Shown here piece by piece: positions 26,068 through 34,168 of a stretch of 64,000 bases of DNA. The position numbers and the translations under genes are program-made. Numbering within the stretch: the stretch's first letter is position 1; each line of letters starts with the position of its first letter. The notes below the pieces were generated by a model that made no database searches, was not told the origin of the DNA, and saw nothing but the letters and a program-made list of their open reading frames with translations. This stretch comes from Pseudothauera lacus (GTDB taxonomy: Bacteria; Pseudomonadota; Gammaproteobacteria; Burkholderiales; Rhodocyclaceae): assembly GCF_003034845.1 (NCBI RefSeq), contig NZ_PZKC01000002.1, positions 310,001-374,000 of the forward strand, in the 5' to 3' direction.

Positions 26068-26093
26068 GGCGGCACCTCGCGTGAGGTGCCGCC
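26068..26093 (-). terminator. Perfect hairpin between the STN receptor and the peroxidase
   Basis: GGCGGCACCTC (26068-26078) and GAGGTGCCGCC (26083-26093) form an 11-base perfect stem with a GCGT loop. There is no T run. It may protect the receptor mRNA or reduce read-through into the peroxidase gene. Confidence 0.6.
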
Positions 26094-26100
26094 AGCGTGC

Positions 26101-28872
26101 TCAGAAGCGGTAGCCGAGTTCGATCCAGAACTGGCGGCCTTTTTCGTAAATGATGCCGTTGCTGCCATCCTGGATCTCGTTGGTGCGATCGAGCACGTTG
26201 TCGATCGACAGGGCGACGAAGGCTTCCTGCCCGGCCACCGTGGGCAGCGCCCAGTTGATGCGCATGTCCCAGGTGACGGCGGGGCGGAAGGTGGTGAGCA
26301 CGTAGTTGTTGACGGTCATGCCACCGCATTCGGCCGAACCTTGACGGGTGAACTTCTGATAGCTGTCGCGATAGCTGAACAGATTGCCGATGGTCAGGCG
26401 GTACTGCGGAAGCTGGGTGACGAGGTGCAGGCGTGCGGTCAGCGGGCGGTTGAAGTTGTCGGCCGGGCGCTCGTGCCACTCCATGCAGCGGCCGTCGTAG
26501 CGCACCGGGTCGCGTTCCTGGGCAAGGGTGATGAGGTCCTCATACTCGGCATGGGAGCTTTGTACGTCGGTGTAGTCGATGCCGAGGGAGACGGTGCTCA
26601 GGCTCGTGCCGAAGCGCAAGGGGTGTTCGGTCTCGACGGTGAATGCGGCAGTGCGTGCCTTGCTGCTGCCATCATTGGTGAACACATTGCCACCGGCAGA
26701 ATGCGGGCGGCGGACGACCTGGTCATGCTCGTTGCGCCTGACGAGCTTGAGTCCCCAGCGCGCGCCGATCCAGCTCTGGCTGAGGCTGAAGACCGTTTCG
26801 TCGCTGTACGGTGTCTTGAGGCCGTCGAGATTCTCGCGGTAGTTGCGCCAGGTGGTCGTGGGCGTGTATGTCCAGTCGGTGAGCACGCCGCCGCTGAGGC
26901 TGCGCGTGCCCGAGGTCTGCAGGGCAAGGACGTGCTGCTTGACGTAATAGCTCATGAAGTTCTGGCTGTAGTAGCGGTTGGCGCCGACTTCGATGCGGGT
27001 GGCGTCATTGCCGAAGACATCCCAGAACAGCGCTGCGCGGGGCGAGATGGTGGACTCGGGGTTGAGGTCGTCCTTCTCGTAACGGGCGCCCAGGCGCACG
27101 CGCAGGCGCTCCCATTCGAGCTCGTACTGCCCGAACAGACTCAGCATGGTGTTGTCGACCTCGAACTTGCCCGCGTTGTAGTAGGTGACGCGATCGAAAA
27201 ACTGACCCGGCCAGCCGTTCCAGGTCGGGCTCAGTGAGCAGGTTTCGGTATCGACGCCAGCGCTGGCGGTGGCGCAGGTGTTGGTGGATGAGACACGCAG
27301 GTACATGGCACCGTCTTCGAGCCGGTGGAAGTACTTCTGCTGCTCGGAGACCTCCAGGCCGGTCTGGAAACTGTGTGTGGTGCTGCCGAGCTTCAGCGGC
27401 AGCCAGTCGGCCTTCAGCTGGTAGGTGGTGGTGCGCTGCTTCTGGTCAATGTCGCCGTACTGTCCCTCGCCGCTGTTCCAGGCGGTGGCGCTGGAGCGGT
27501 AGCCCCAGTTCTTGTCGCCGGCGGAGTAGCGCCAGCTGCCGAACCAGTTGGCGTCGGCGTCTCGCGAGCTCTGGTATTCGTTCCACGTCAGGCGATGGGA
27601 GACCAGCACCGCATCGTGGCGATGGCTGAGCCCGAGGTTGATCCCCTGCCCGCCCTGCTTGATCTCGAACCAGGAGTTGCGGGTGTTGTTGATGAAGTGG
27701 CGGTCGCGCTGAGGGGCGTGAAACAGCGACAGGTCGGCCTTCACGGTCGGCGTCAGGGTCCAGAAGGCGCGCATGAAGTAGTTCTCGCTCAGGCGGGTTT
27801 CGGTCTTCTGGCTGTCGTCGGCCTGGCTGACGTTGCCGCCGCCGTAGGCGCGCAGCGGGATCTCAGCGGTCTTGCGCACATAGCTGGCGATGATGCCGAG
27901 ATTGTCGGCCGGTCGCCCTTCGAGGGCGAGGCGGTAGGTGCGCTTGTCGAACTCGGGGGCGCTGGCGTCGGAGGTGGATTGCTCGTAGGCCAGTTGCTGG
28001 GCTTCGTTGAGGTGGTAGTTCATCCACTCGGAGCGACTGAGCTCCATCGACACGCTGCCGCCGAAGCTGCGCACCGGCTCGCAGGTGTCGGCGGAGATGG
28101 CGCCTCCGCTGAAGTGGCCGAACTCGGCCGGCACATTGGCGTCGCGGACGGTGATGCGGCACAGCAGGCTGGTGTCGATGGCCAGCCCCTGGGACGATGA
28201 AGGGGGGCTGGCGGCGTTGTTGGGGTTGGACTGGATCGGATCGAGATTGTTGGAGAACGACATGCCGTCGAACAGGAAGACATTGTCGTAGGGCTTGGCG
28301 CCGTGGATGCTCACTTCCGCGGGGGCGATCTCGCCCTGCCTGCCGGGGTTGAGGCGGTTGAAGTCGAACTGTACGTTGGGCAGCACGCGCAGCGCACTGG
28401 TGATGTCGCCGTCGCCGCGCCCGAGGGCGTCGAGGGTGTCGCGGCCGAGCACGCGGGTCCCCAGTGAGTCGGGGGTGCTCAGCACCACTACCTCGCCCAG
28501 CACATGGGTATGGCGGGGTGCCGGGCGCAGGGTCCATTGACCGTCGGCAGCACGTGCCGCCTCCAGTCCGGTGCCGCGCAGCAGGGCGGCAAAGCCTGGG
28601 GCCAGCTCGTGCGTGCCGCGGATGCCGGGGCTGTGCAGGTCCGCTACCAGGGTGGCATCGACCGACAGCGCAATGCCGGCGTCGGCGGCAAAGCGGGTCA
28701 GCGCCGCGGCCAGCGGGCCGGCGGGGATGTCGTAGTGGCGGGCGGCGACGGCCGTGGGCGGTTCGCTCTGGGCGCTGGCGCCAAGCGTGCCCAGGCACAG
28801 CGGCAGGCTCAGCAGCGCATTGCGGACGGCGTGGGAGAGGAGGCGAGAGCGCGGGGCGCGGAGGGTGGTCAT
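26101..28872 (-). CDS. TonB-dependent receptor with STN signalling domain (FecA-type transducer)
   Basis: 923 residues. A long signal region ends at GASAQS. A secretin/TonB N-terminal (STN) domain follows at about 45-105 (YDIPAGPLAAALTRFAADAGIALSVD), then a TonB box region GEVVVLS, plug (DITSALRVLPNVQFDF, VSIHGAKPYDNVFLFDGMSF) and barrel ending in LGYRF. The STN domain contacts FecR, so ligand binding would trigger the adjacent FecR/FecI pair. The plug lacks the usual RGPxSxLYG motif and has a cysteine pair (about residues 235-262), unlike common siderophore receptors. The ligand is unknown. Confidence 0.9.
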   Translation of the reverse strand: MTTLRAPRSRLLSHAVRNALLSLPLCLGTLGASAQSEPPTAVAARHYDIPAGPLAAALTRFAADAGIALSVDATLVADLHSPGIRGTHELAPGFAALLRGTGLEAARAADGQWTLRPAPRHTHVLGEVVVLSTPDSLGTRVLGRDTLDALGRGDGDITSALRVLPNVQFDFNRLNPGRQGEIAPAEVSIHGAKPYDNVFLFDGMSFSNNLDPIQSNPNNAASPPSSSQGLAIDTSLLCRITVRDANVPAEFGHFSGGAISADTCEPVRSFGGSVSMELSRSEWMNYHLNEAQQLAYEQSTSDASAPEFDKRTYRLALEGRPADNLGIIASYVRKTAEIPLRAYGGGNVSQADDSQKTETRLSENYFMRAFWTLTPTVKADLSLFHAPQRDRHFINNTRNSWFEIKQGGQGINLGLSHRHDAVLVSHRLTWNEYQSSRDADANWFGSWRYSAGDKNWGYRSSATAWNSGEGQYGDIDQKQRTTTYQLKADWLPLKLGSTTHSFQTGLEVSEQQKYFHRLEDGAMYLRVSSTNTCATASAGVDTETCSLSPTWNGWPGQFFDRVTYYNAGKFEVDNTMLSLFGQYELEWERLRVRLGARYEKDDLNPESTISPRAALFWDVFGNDATRIEVGANRYYSQNFMSYYVKQHVLALQTSGTRSLSGGVLTDWTYTPTTTWRNYRENLDGLKTPYSDETVFSLSQSWIGARWGLKLVRRNEHDQVVRRPHSAGGNVFTNDGSSKARTAAFTVETEHPLRFGTSLSTVSLGIDYTDVQSSHAEYEDLITLAQERDPVRYDGRCMEWHERPADNFNRPLTARLHLVTQLPQYRLTIGNLFSYRDSYQKFTRQGSAECGGMTVNNYVLTTFRPAVTWDMRINWALPTVAGQEAFVALSIDNVLDRTNEIQDGSNGIIYEKGRQFWIELGYRF

Positions 28873-28954
28873 GAGCGTCCGGGTCCTGATCTGAGGGTGT
28901 GTTCTCAAGGCTTGCCGGACGAGGGGGCAAAAAGGGAACCGCTGCCGCAGAAAA

Positions 28955-29968
28955 TCAGCGTGCTTCGATGCGCAGGTGGCGGCTGTCGACGATGTGCGTG
29001 CGTACCGGCAGGCTGGCCTGCAGCGCGCCGAGCACGCGGGGCAGGTCGCGGCGCGGCTCGTGCAGCGGATATACGCCGACCAACCGCAGCGCGGCGACCT
29101 CCGCGGCGACCTCCAGGCGTACCGGGACGTGACGCTGCAGTTCGGCGACGAAGTCGTCGAGACGGCGGTCTTCGGCGAGCAGCAAACCCTGCGTCCAGCT
29201 TTCCCGCGCCCGCATTGCGGCGCCGGTGGCGGCGACCCCGTGACGGGTGAAGCGTGCCTGGTGGCCGCTGTGGATGATCTCGGCAATGCCGGCCTGCGGG
29301 CTGATGCGTACCGCGCCCTCGAAGACCGTGAGCACGCAGGCGCCGCCGTCAAGGAGCACGGAAAAGCGGGTGCCGAGTGCGGTGAGGCGCCCCATCCGGG
29401 TGTCGACCACCAGCGGCCGCGGCGGGGTGAGCGGGTCGGGGGCGGTGGCGATAAGCAACTCGCCGGCGTGCAGGGCGATGCGGCGCAGCCCCGCGCTGTA
29501 GTCGATGTCGGCCGCGCTGGCGGTGTTGAGCCACAGGCGGCCGCCGTCGGCAAGGGCGATCTCGCGTACTTCGCCAGTGGCCGTGCGTTGGCCGGCCGCC
29601 CAGATCGCCAGTGTGGTCAGCGCAGCGGTGTCGGCGAAATGGCGCAGGCCGAGCCCGCCGGCGAGCAGCATGCCGAGGCTGCCGCCGAGCATGCCGAGGG
29701 TGCGGCGGCGGGTGTTGCGGGCACTGGACAGCGCCGCGCGCGCTGCACTTGCCGGGGTGTCGTCATGGACGTCGTGAAACCGTCGGCTGACCGCCTCCAC
29801 TCGTTGCCAGGCCGCGCTGTGCAGCGGATCCGCGGCCAGCCAGGCCTGCCAGGCCTGTTGGTCGCGGTCGGCAACGGGGGGGTCGGCAAGCACCGCGAAC
29901 CACTCCGCGGCCTGCTGCAGGACGGCCAGTGGCGGCTGTGCGAGAGCTGGCCCGCCATCAGTGGCCAC
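28955..29968 (-). CDS. FecR-family anti-sigma factor/sigma regulator
   Basis: 337-residue inner membrane regulator. A cytosolic N-terminal segment (AAEWFAVLADPPVADRDQQAWQAWL) holds the sigma factor. An RRRTLGMLGGSLGMLLAGG stretch resembles a Tat-type membrane segment at about residues 86-107. The periplasmic FecR domain (VDTRMGRLTALGTRFSVLLDGG) and a C-terminal STN-like DUF4974 region contact the receptor. It starts with GTG and overlaps fecI by 11 bases. Confidence 0.9.
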   Translation of the reverse strand: MATDGGPALAQPPLAVLQQAAEWFAVLADPPVADRDQQAWQAWLAADPLHSAAWQRVEAVSRRFHDVHDDTPASAARAALSSARNTRRRTLGMLGGSLGMLLAGGLGLRHFADTAALTTLAIWAAGQRTATGEVREIALADGGRLWLNTASAADIDYSAGLRRIALHAGELLIATAPDPLTPPRPLVVDTRMGRLTALGTRFSVLLDGGACVLTVFEGAVRISPQAGIAEIIHSGHQARFTRHGVAATGAAMRARESWTQGLLLAEDRRLDDFVAELQRHVPVRLEVAAEVAALRLVGVYPLHEPRRDLPRVLGALQASLPVRTHIVDSRHLRIEAR

Positions 29969-30473
29969 CGCTGTCAGGCTCCTCCAGGGCGAGCATGCAG
30001 CTCAGCATGGCCTGGGCCATGTACTTCTTCACCATGCGCTCGGAAACCCCCAGGCGTGCGCCGATCTCGCGGTAGGGCAGGCCGTCGAGTTGGGCGAGCA
30101 GGAAGGCCTCGCGCACTCTGGGGCGCAGCCCGTCGAGCAGGGCGTCGATGCGCAACAGGGTTTCCACCACCAGCGCACGGGTCTCGGGGGACGGTGCGAG
30201 GGCTTCCGGCAACTGTGCCAGTGCGCCCAGCCAGGCCTGTTCCAGTTCGCGCCGGCGCCAGTGGTCGATAACCAGGCCGCGGGCGATGGTGGTCAGGTAG
30301 GCGCGCGGCTCGTCTACACGCACCGGCGTGCGGCGGCTGCCGAGCAGGCGCAGGAAGGTGTCGTGGGCAAGGTCGGCGGCGGTGTCCGGGCAACCCAGGC
30401 GGTAGCGCAGCCAGCCCACCAGCCAGCCGTGGTGCTGGCGGTAGAGGGTGCCGACGGGCAGGGTGGCGTCCAT
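29958..30473 (-). CDS. ECF sigma factor, FecI type
   Basis: 171-residue extracytoplasmic-function sigma factor. Region 2 includes AADLAHDTFLRLL and AYLTTIARGLVIDHWRRRELE. Region 4 is LPYREIGARLGVSERMVKKYMAQAM, the FecI-type helix-turn-helix. It should direct transcription of the STN receptor when FecR is signalled. It begins 7 bases after the Cys-rich 101-residue gene, so it appears to be cotranscribed with the S4 paralogue from the Fur/Zur-like promoter at 31416. Confidence 0.9.
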   Translation of the reverse strand: MDATLPVGTLYRQHHGWLVGWLRYRLGCPDTAADLAHDTFLRLLGSRRTPVRVDEPRAYLTTIARGLVIDHWRRRELEQAWLGALAQLPEALAPSPETRALVVETLLRIDALLDGLRPRVREAFLLAQLDGLPYREIGARLGVSERMVKKYMAQAMLSCMLALEEPDSGGH

Positions 30474-30480
30474 CGTGCAA

Positions 30481-30786
30481 TCAGTTCGGGCGGCAGCCGT
30501 CGAAGTTCGCGCCTTCGTCGGTAAGGGCGCCGTATGCCCACCAGTCGCCCATCAGCTTGTCGGCGGTCTCGCGCACGCTGTCGGGCTGCCGCGGGTCGGC
30601 GCAAACGACGCGGAGGTGGGCGACGATGGCGTCGGCAATCGCCGGGCTGCGGCTGGCCGGGAACCGCGACATCAAGTACAGCACTGCCGAGAGGGCGAGA
30701 TCGGGGCGCTCGCTGTATTGCGGCAGTGCGTCGATGTCGGCGTCGTCGCTGCAGTTGTCGCAGTCGTCGTCGCAGTGGCAGCTCAT
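30481..30786 (-). CDS. Cys-rich small protein with HLxxxCxDP motif, between S4 paralogue and fecI
   Basis: 101-residue protein of unknown function. The N-terminus MSCHCDDDCDNCSDD is rich in cysteine and aspartate and looks like a metal-binding arm. The helical body (LALSAVLYLMSRF, AIADAIVAHLRVVCADP with H57 and C62) resembles the 68-residue protein at 24597. A final cysteine occurs near the C-terminus (DGCRPN). Its ATG overlaps the S4 stop (TGATG) and fecI follows after 7 bases, so its synthesis is tied to both. A metal or cluster sensor or chaperone is a guess. Confidence 0.7.
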   Translation of the reverse strand: MSCHCDDDCDNCSDDADIDALPQYSERPDLALSAVLYLMSRFPASRSPAIADAIVAHLRVVCADPRQPDSVRETADKLMGDWWAYGALTDEGANFDGCRPN

Positions 30787-31397
30787 CACAGCCTCACCGC
30801 ATAGTATTCGACCACGTGCTGGACCTCGATCGGGAACGGAACCTCGCTGGCGTCGGGGCAGCGGGTGACCGTGGCACTGACCGTGTCGCCATCGAAACTC
30901 AGCCATTCCGGCCGGCTCAGGGCGGGTTCGGCGAGACACTCGACGGTGGACGGGATGCGCTTGCCGGCGGCGCTGAGGGTGATGGTGTCGCCCGGGCGTA
31001 CGCGGATCGACGGGATGTTTACCGAGCGGCCGTTGAGGAGAACGTGGCGGTGGCTGACCAGCTGACGCGCGGCCAGGGTGGTGGGCGCGAAGCCGGCACG
31101 GAAGACGAAGTTGTCGAGACGGCTTTCCAGCAACTCCAGCAGACGCTCGCCGGTGGGTGCCTTGGATTGCTTGGCCTCGCGGAAGAGGCGCTGGATCTGG
31201 CGTTCGGTGACGCCATAGTTGAAGCGCAGTTTCTGCTTCTCCATCAGCCGCAGGCCGTAGTCGGACTTGCGCTTCTGCTTCATGCCGTGCTGCCCCGGCG
31301 GGTAATTGCGCTCCTCCGGCGACTTGCGGGACAGACCGGGGAGGGCGGTGCCGAGGGCACGCTGCACCTTGAGACGGGGACCGGTAAAGCGGGACAC
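30786..31397 (-). CDS. Second ribosomal protein S4 (uS4), plastid/cyanobacterial-like paralogue
   Basis: 203-residue S4 with the conserved SRFTGPRLKVQRALG start, PPGQHG, the YGLRLMEKQKLRFNYGVTERQ motif and an S4 RNA-binding domain (LESRLDNFVFRAGFAPT, ARQLVSHRHVLLNGRSVNI). The LPGLSRK and KQKLRFNYG segments and the VVEYY end resemble cyanobacterial, plastid and Bacteroidetes S4 more than E. coli-type S4. It is not in the usual rpsM-rpsK-rpsD-rpoA-rplQ cluster. The start is GTG. A Fur/Zur-like box lies 19 bases upstream. It is probably a spare copy induced by metal limitation and acquired horizontally. Confidence 0.85.
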   Translation of the reverse strand: MSRFTGPRLKVQRALGTALPGLSRKSPEERNYPPGQHGMKQKRKSDYGLRLMEKQKLRFNYGVTERQIQRLFREAKQSKAPTGERLLELLESRLDNFVFRAGFAPTTLAARQLVSHRHVLLNGRSVNIPSIRVRPGDTITLSAAGKRIPSTVECLAEPALSRPEWLSFDGDTVSATVTRCPDASEVPFPIEVQHVVEYYAVRL

Positions 31398-31415
31398 GGG
31401 ATGCTCCTGAGAAAT

Positions 31416-31434
31416 GCAAATGATAACGTGTCGC
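31416..31434. promoter_or_regulatory. Fur/Zur-type box before the S4-ORF101-fecIR operon
   Basis: GCAAATGATAACGTGTCGC matches Fur at about 11 of 19 positions and shares ATGATAAC with the box at 24823. AATGC (31413-31417) and GCATT (31432-31436) add an outer inverted repeat. It is 19 bases from the GTG start of the S4 paralogue and is the only such site upstream of fecI. Fur and Zur cannot be separated by eye. Confidence 0.55.
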
Positions 31435-31685
31435 ATTCTACATCGGATGGCACCGTGGTCAAGCCCCTCTCAGTCACGCACCTGCGGCCGGTGGAGTACC
31501 CCACCTGAGGGGCATCTTCCTGCGGTGCTGCGTTGGCAGAAAGCAGATTTGCAAAAATCATGAATGCATACCGAAACGACAACGAGTAGTATTTGCGATG
31601 GTGTGTAAGTGATGGTTCCGTGATCCGCGCAAGGGGCCCAATGGTCCCTCCGGGTTGCCCTCAAGCGCTGCGGGAGATAATCAGG

Positions 31686-32363
31686 ATGGCTTGGATGAAG
31701 ATGCGTACGCTGCTGATCGTGGCGGCATTGCAAGGGGGCGTGGCGCATGCCGAGCGCCCGATGAACGTCGATGACGCGGGGACGCTGGAAAGGGGCGGTG
31801 CGAAGCTGGAGCTCGGCTGGTCCAAGGACGACAAGGCGCGGGGCCTGGAGGCTGCAGCCGGTTTTGCGCCGGCAGACAAGCTGGAGCTGGAGCTCGGTCT
31901 CGCCCGCGTCCGCGACCGCGCTGCTTCGCCAGCCGACGTCATCCACGGCCACGGCCTGGCGGTCAAATGGGTTCCCCTGCAGGCCGACAGCGGGCTTTCC
32001 GCCGGACTCAAGTACGAGTACGGCCGGGATCGCCTCGATGGCGTGTCCACCCGCGTGCATGCACTCAGCGGCTTGCTGACGTGGCGCTTCGAGGATGGAC
32101 CGAGCGTGCATCTCAATCTCGGCCGCGAGAGCAGCCGCGAGCGTGGTGAGCGCGAGAACCTCGGCACCTGGGGCGTGGGCGTGGATGTGCCGCTCGGTGC
32201 CAGGCTGGCGCTCGTCGTCGAGACCTTCGGCGTCGAGCACAGCGGCCCCGACCGTGCGCTGGGCCTGCGCTACGAGATCGTCGATGGCCTCAAGGTCTCG
32301 GCCGCGGCCGGGCGTGGCAATGGCCGCAGTTTTGCCAATGCCGGCATCGCCTGGGAGTTCTGA
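31686..32363 (+). CDS. Outer membrane beta-barrel protein of unknown function
   Basis: 225-residue protein with a signal peptide ending at VAHAERPM (about residue 20). Alternating amphipathic beta strands follow (GGAKLELGWSKDD, KLELELGLARV, LSAGLKYEYGRDR), ending in the outer membrane phenylalanine (IAWEF). The pattern is like small transporter-type barrels of the phenol-degradation meta-pathway group (PF13557-like). The ATG at 31686 has GGGAG 11 bases upstream. Its position between the S4 paralogue and bacterioferritin gives no clear function. Confidence 0.65.
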   Translation: MAWMKMRTLLIVAALQGGVAHAERPMNVDDAGTLERGGAKLELGWSKDDKARGLEAAAGFAPADKLELELGLARVRDRAASPADVIHGHGLAVKWVPLQADSGLSAGLKYEYGRDRLDGVSTRVHALSGLLTWRFEDGPSVHLNLGRESSRERGERENLGTWGVGVDVPLGARLALVVETFGVEHSGPDRALGLRYEIVDGLKVSAAAGRGNGRSFANAGIAWEF

Positions 32364-32453
32364 GCGCTGAGGTATGCGCCGCCGTCGACGCGGGTGGCGG
32401 CGCATGGGGCTATCATTGGCGGCTCAACCACCCTCGTGTACGTGGAGCCCGTC

Positions 32454-32924
32454 ATGAAAGGCAACAAGAAAGTCATCGCCGCACTCAACGCCCTGCTCGC
32501 CGACGAACTGGCGGCGCGTGACCAGTACTTCATCCATTCCCGCATGCTCTCCGAGTGGGGCCTGAGCCGCGCCGCCGAACGCATCGCCCACGAGATGGAG
32601 GACGAGACCGCGCACGCCGATGCGCTCATCCGCCGCATCCTGTTCCTCGAAGGCGTGCCGGCGATGACGCCCGCCAAGCTCACCATCGGCAAGGATCTGC
32701 CGGACATCTTCAGCAAGGATCTGGCCGTGGAGATGGTAGTGGTGAAGAATCTCCGCGAAGCCATCGCGCTCTGTGAGACCGAGCAGGACTACGTCAGCCG
32801 CGAGATCCTCGAGAAGATGCTCGACGATACCGAGGAGGACCATGCCCACTGGCTGGAGCAGCAGCTTGGCCTGATCAAGCTGGTCGGCCTGCAGAACTAC
32901 CTGCAGTCGCAGATGAGCTGCTGA
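32454..32924 (+). CDS. bfr: Bacterioferritin subunit lacking the haem ligand
   Basis: 156-residue bacterioferritin paralogue. Ferroxidase ligands E18, E51, H54, E93 (equivalent to E94), E127 and H130 are all present (TEEDH). The haem-ligating Met52 is replaced by threonine (DETAHAD). The first bacterioferritin at 8338 has Met52 but threonine at the E127 position. This division resembles paired bacterioferritins in Neisseria and Magnetospirillum. No bfd is adjacent and the gene appears monocistronic. Confidence 0.92.
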   Translation: MKGNKKVIAALNALLADELAARDQYFIHSRMLSEWGLSRAAERIAHEMEDETAHADALIRRILFLEGVPAMTPAKLTIGKDLPDIFSKDLAVEMVVVKNLREAIALCETEQDYVSREILEKMLDDTEEDHAHWLEQQLGLIKLVGLQNYLQSQMSC

Positions 32925-33000
32925 CAGCGTGCAGGCGAGGCCACCGCTGCCTCGTCAACGAACGCCCGGCGGCGACCTCCGCTGCGCGGCCCCTTCCCTC

Positions 33001-33327
33001 CTACCAGCCCAGCCCCTTGCGCAGGAGCAGCAGCACGGCCATTCCGGCGATGAAGGGCAGCCAGGGGTTGCGCAGGCGCAGGCAGACCAGCACCACCACT
33101 GCGGCGGCGGCAAACTTCGGGTTGAGGGCGGTGAACTCGCCGCCGTCGAGAAGGATCTCCGGCGCCACCAGTGCGGCCAGCGCGGCGGCCGGGGCGTAGC
33201 GCAGGGCGCGCTGGAGGGTGGCGGGCAGGCGCGCGCGTTCGCCGGCAACGATGAAGCTGCCGCGGGTGAGGATGGTGGTACTGCCGATGGCCAGCAGGGT
33301 CAGCCACAGCCACAGTCCTTCGCTCAT
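33001..33327 (-). CDS. azlD: AzlD-family branched-chain amino acid exporter subunit
   Basis: 108-residue membrane protein with three or four helices, including LWLTLLAIGSTTILTRGSFIV and FAAAAVVVLVCLRLRNPWLPFIAGM. This is the AzlD small subunit of the LIV-E exporters. The GPR-like loop typical of the family is reduced here. It overlaps azlC by 4 bases. Confidence 0.85.
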   Translation of the reverse strand: MSEGLWLWLTLLAIGSTTILTRGSFIVAGERARLPATLQRALRYAPAAALAALVAPEILLDGGEFTALNPKFAAAAVVVLVCLRLRNPWLPFIAGMAVLLLLRKGLGW

Positions 33328-34028
33328 GCCGGCCTCCTTTTTTCAGCCTGCCGTTCGGCAATGAAGCCGGCGGCGATGCCGGCGGCGATACCGGCGATGA
33401 GCCCGAGCTTGAGGGGCAGGCCGCGGGCCAGCACGGCGCCCAGCCCGCCGACGAGGGCGGCGACCAGCATCGGCCGGGTGGCGCTCATCGGCACCAGCAT
33501 CACCAGCAGGGCGATGGTGGCCATGAACTCCAGCGACCAGTCGGCCGGCAGCGCACCGGCGCCGAGGATGCCGACGAGGGCGAAGACCTGCCACAGGGTC
33601 CAGCACCACAGCGACGGGGCAATGTAGCAGCCCCAGCGCCAGTGGGGGTCCTGGGCCTTCAGCAGGCGCTCCGAGAGGATGGCGAAGACGCCGTCGACGA
33701 GCAGATAGCTCGACAGGATGCGGCGCGCCCGTGAATAGCCGGCGAAGGCCGGGGCGAGGGCGGCAGAGAAGATCACGAAGCGCAGGTTGAGCACCAGGGC
33801 GGTGAGCACCAGCAGCCACAGTGGCGCGCCGGCGGCGATCAGTGGCAGGGTGCCGAGCTGGGCGGTGCCGGCGAAGACGATGAGGTTCATGCCCATGGCT
33901 TCGAGCGGCGACAGGCCGATCGAGCGCATCGCCACCCCGGTGACCAGGGCCCACGGGATGAGGCCGATCGACAGTGGCAGGAAGGCGCGGAAACCTTCGG
34001 CGGCGCCGCGCTTGAAGGAGGCGTTCAT
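33324..34028 (-). CDS. azlC: AzlC-family branched-chain amino acid exporter subunit
   Basis: 234-residue inner membrane protein with about seven helices. The motif FAGTAQLGTLPLIAAGAPLWLLVLTALVLNLRFVIFSA is diagnostic for AzlC. With AzlD it exports branched-chain amino acids and analogues. The two genes form a two-gene operon with azlC first. Confidence 0.88.
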   Translation of the reverse strand: MNASFKRGAAEGFRAFLPLSIGLIPWALVTGVAMRSIGLSPLEAMGMNLIVFAGTAQLGTLPLIAAGAPLWLLVLTALVLNLRFVIFSAALAPAFAGYSRARRILSSYLLVDGVFAILSERLLKAQDPHWRWGCYIAPSLWCWTLWQVFALVGILGAGALPADWSLEFMATIALLVMLVPMSATRPMLVAALVGGLGAVLARGLPLKLGLIAGIAAGIAAGFIAERQAEKRRPA

Positions 34029-34124
34029 GAGCTGCGGGTGGGTTCAAAGTGCGACAGCATAGCGGCGCCCCGGCGCCTGACAACTGCGGCTAACCCGGGG
34101 GCGGACGCCGTGGTGAACGAAAAC

Positions 34125-34145
34125 GGGGCAGCTCAGGGCTGCCCC
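34125..34145 (-). terminator. Terminator after the PCuAC-like gene
   Basis: GGGGCAGC and GCTGCCCC (34125-34132 / 34138-34145) form an 8-base stem with a TCAGG loop. On the minus strand it is followed by GTTTTCG. It lies 24 bases after the PCuAC-like stop. Confidence 0.65.
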
Positions 34146-34168
34146 GGGGGCTTCATGCTGCCGTCTCT

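Noticed and set aside
28914-28940. Possible FecI-type promoter (GGTTCCC and CGTCC) between fecR and the STN receptor
   Set aside because: Spacing between the two elements is about 12 bases, too short for known ECF promoters, and the match is weak.
31440-31685. Possible gene in the 245-base stretch between the metal box and the outer membrane protein
   Set aside because: Frames here are short, without ribosome site or protein character; it looks like promoter sequence.
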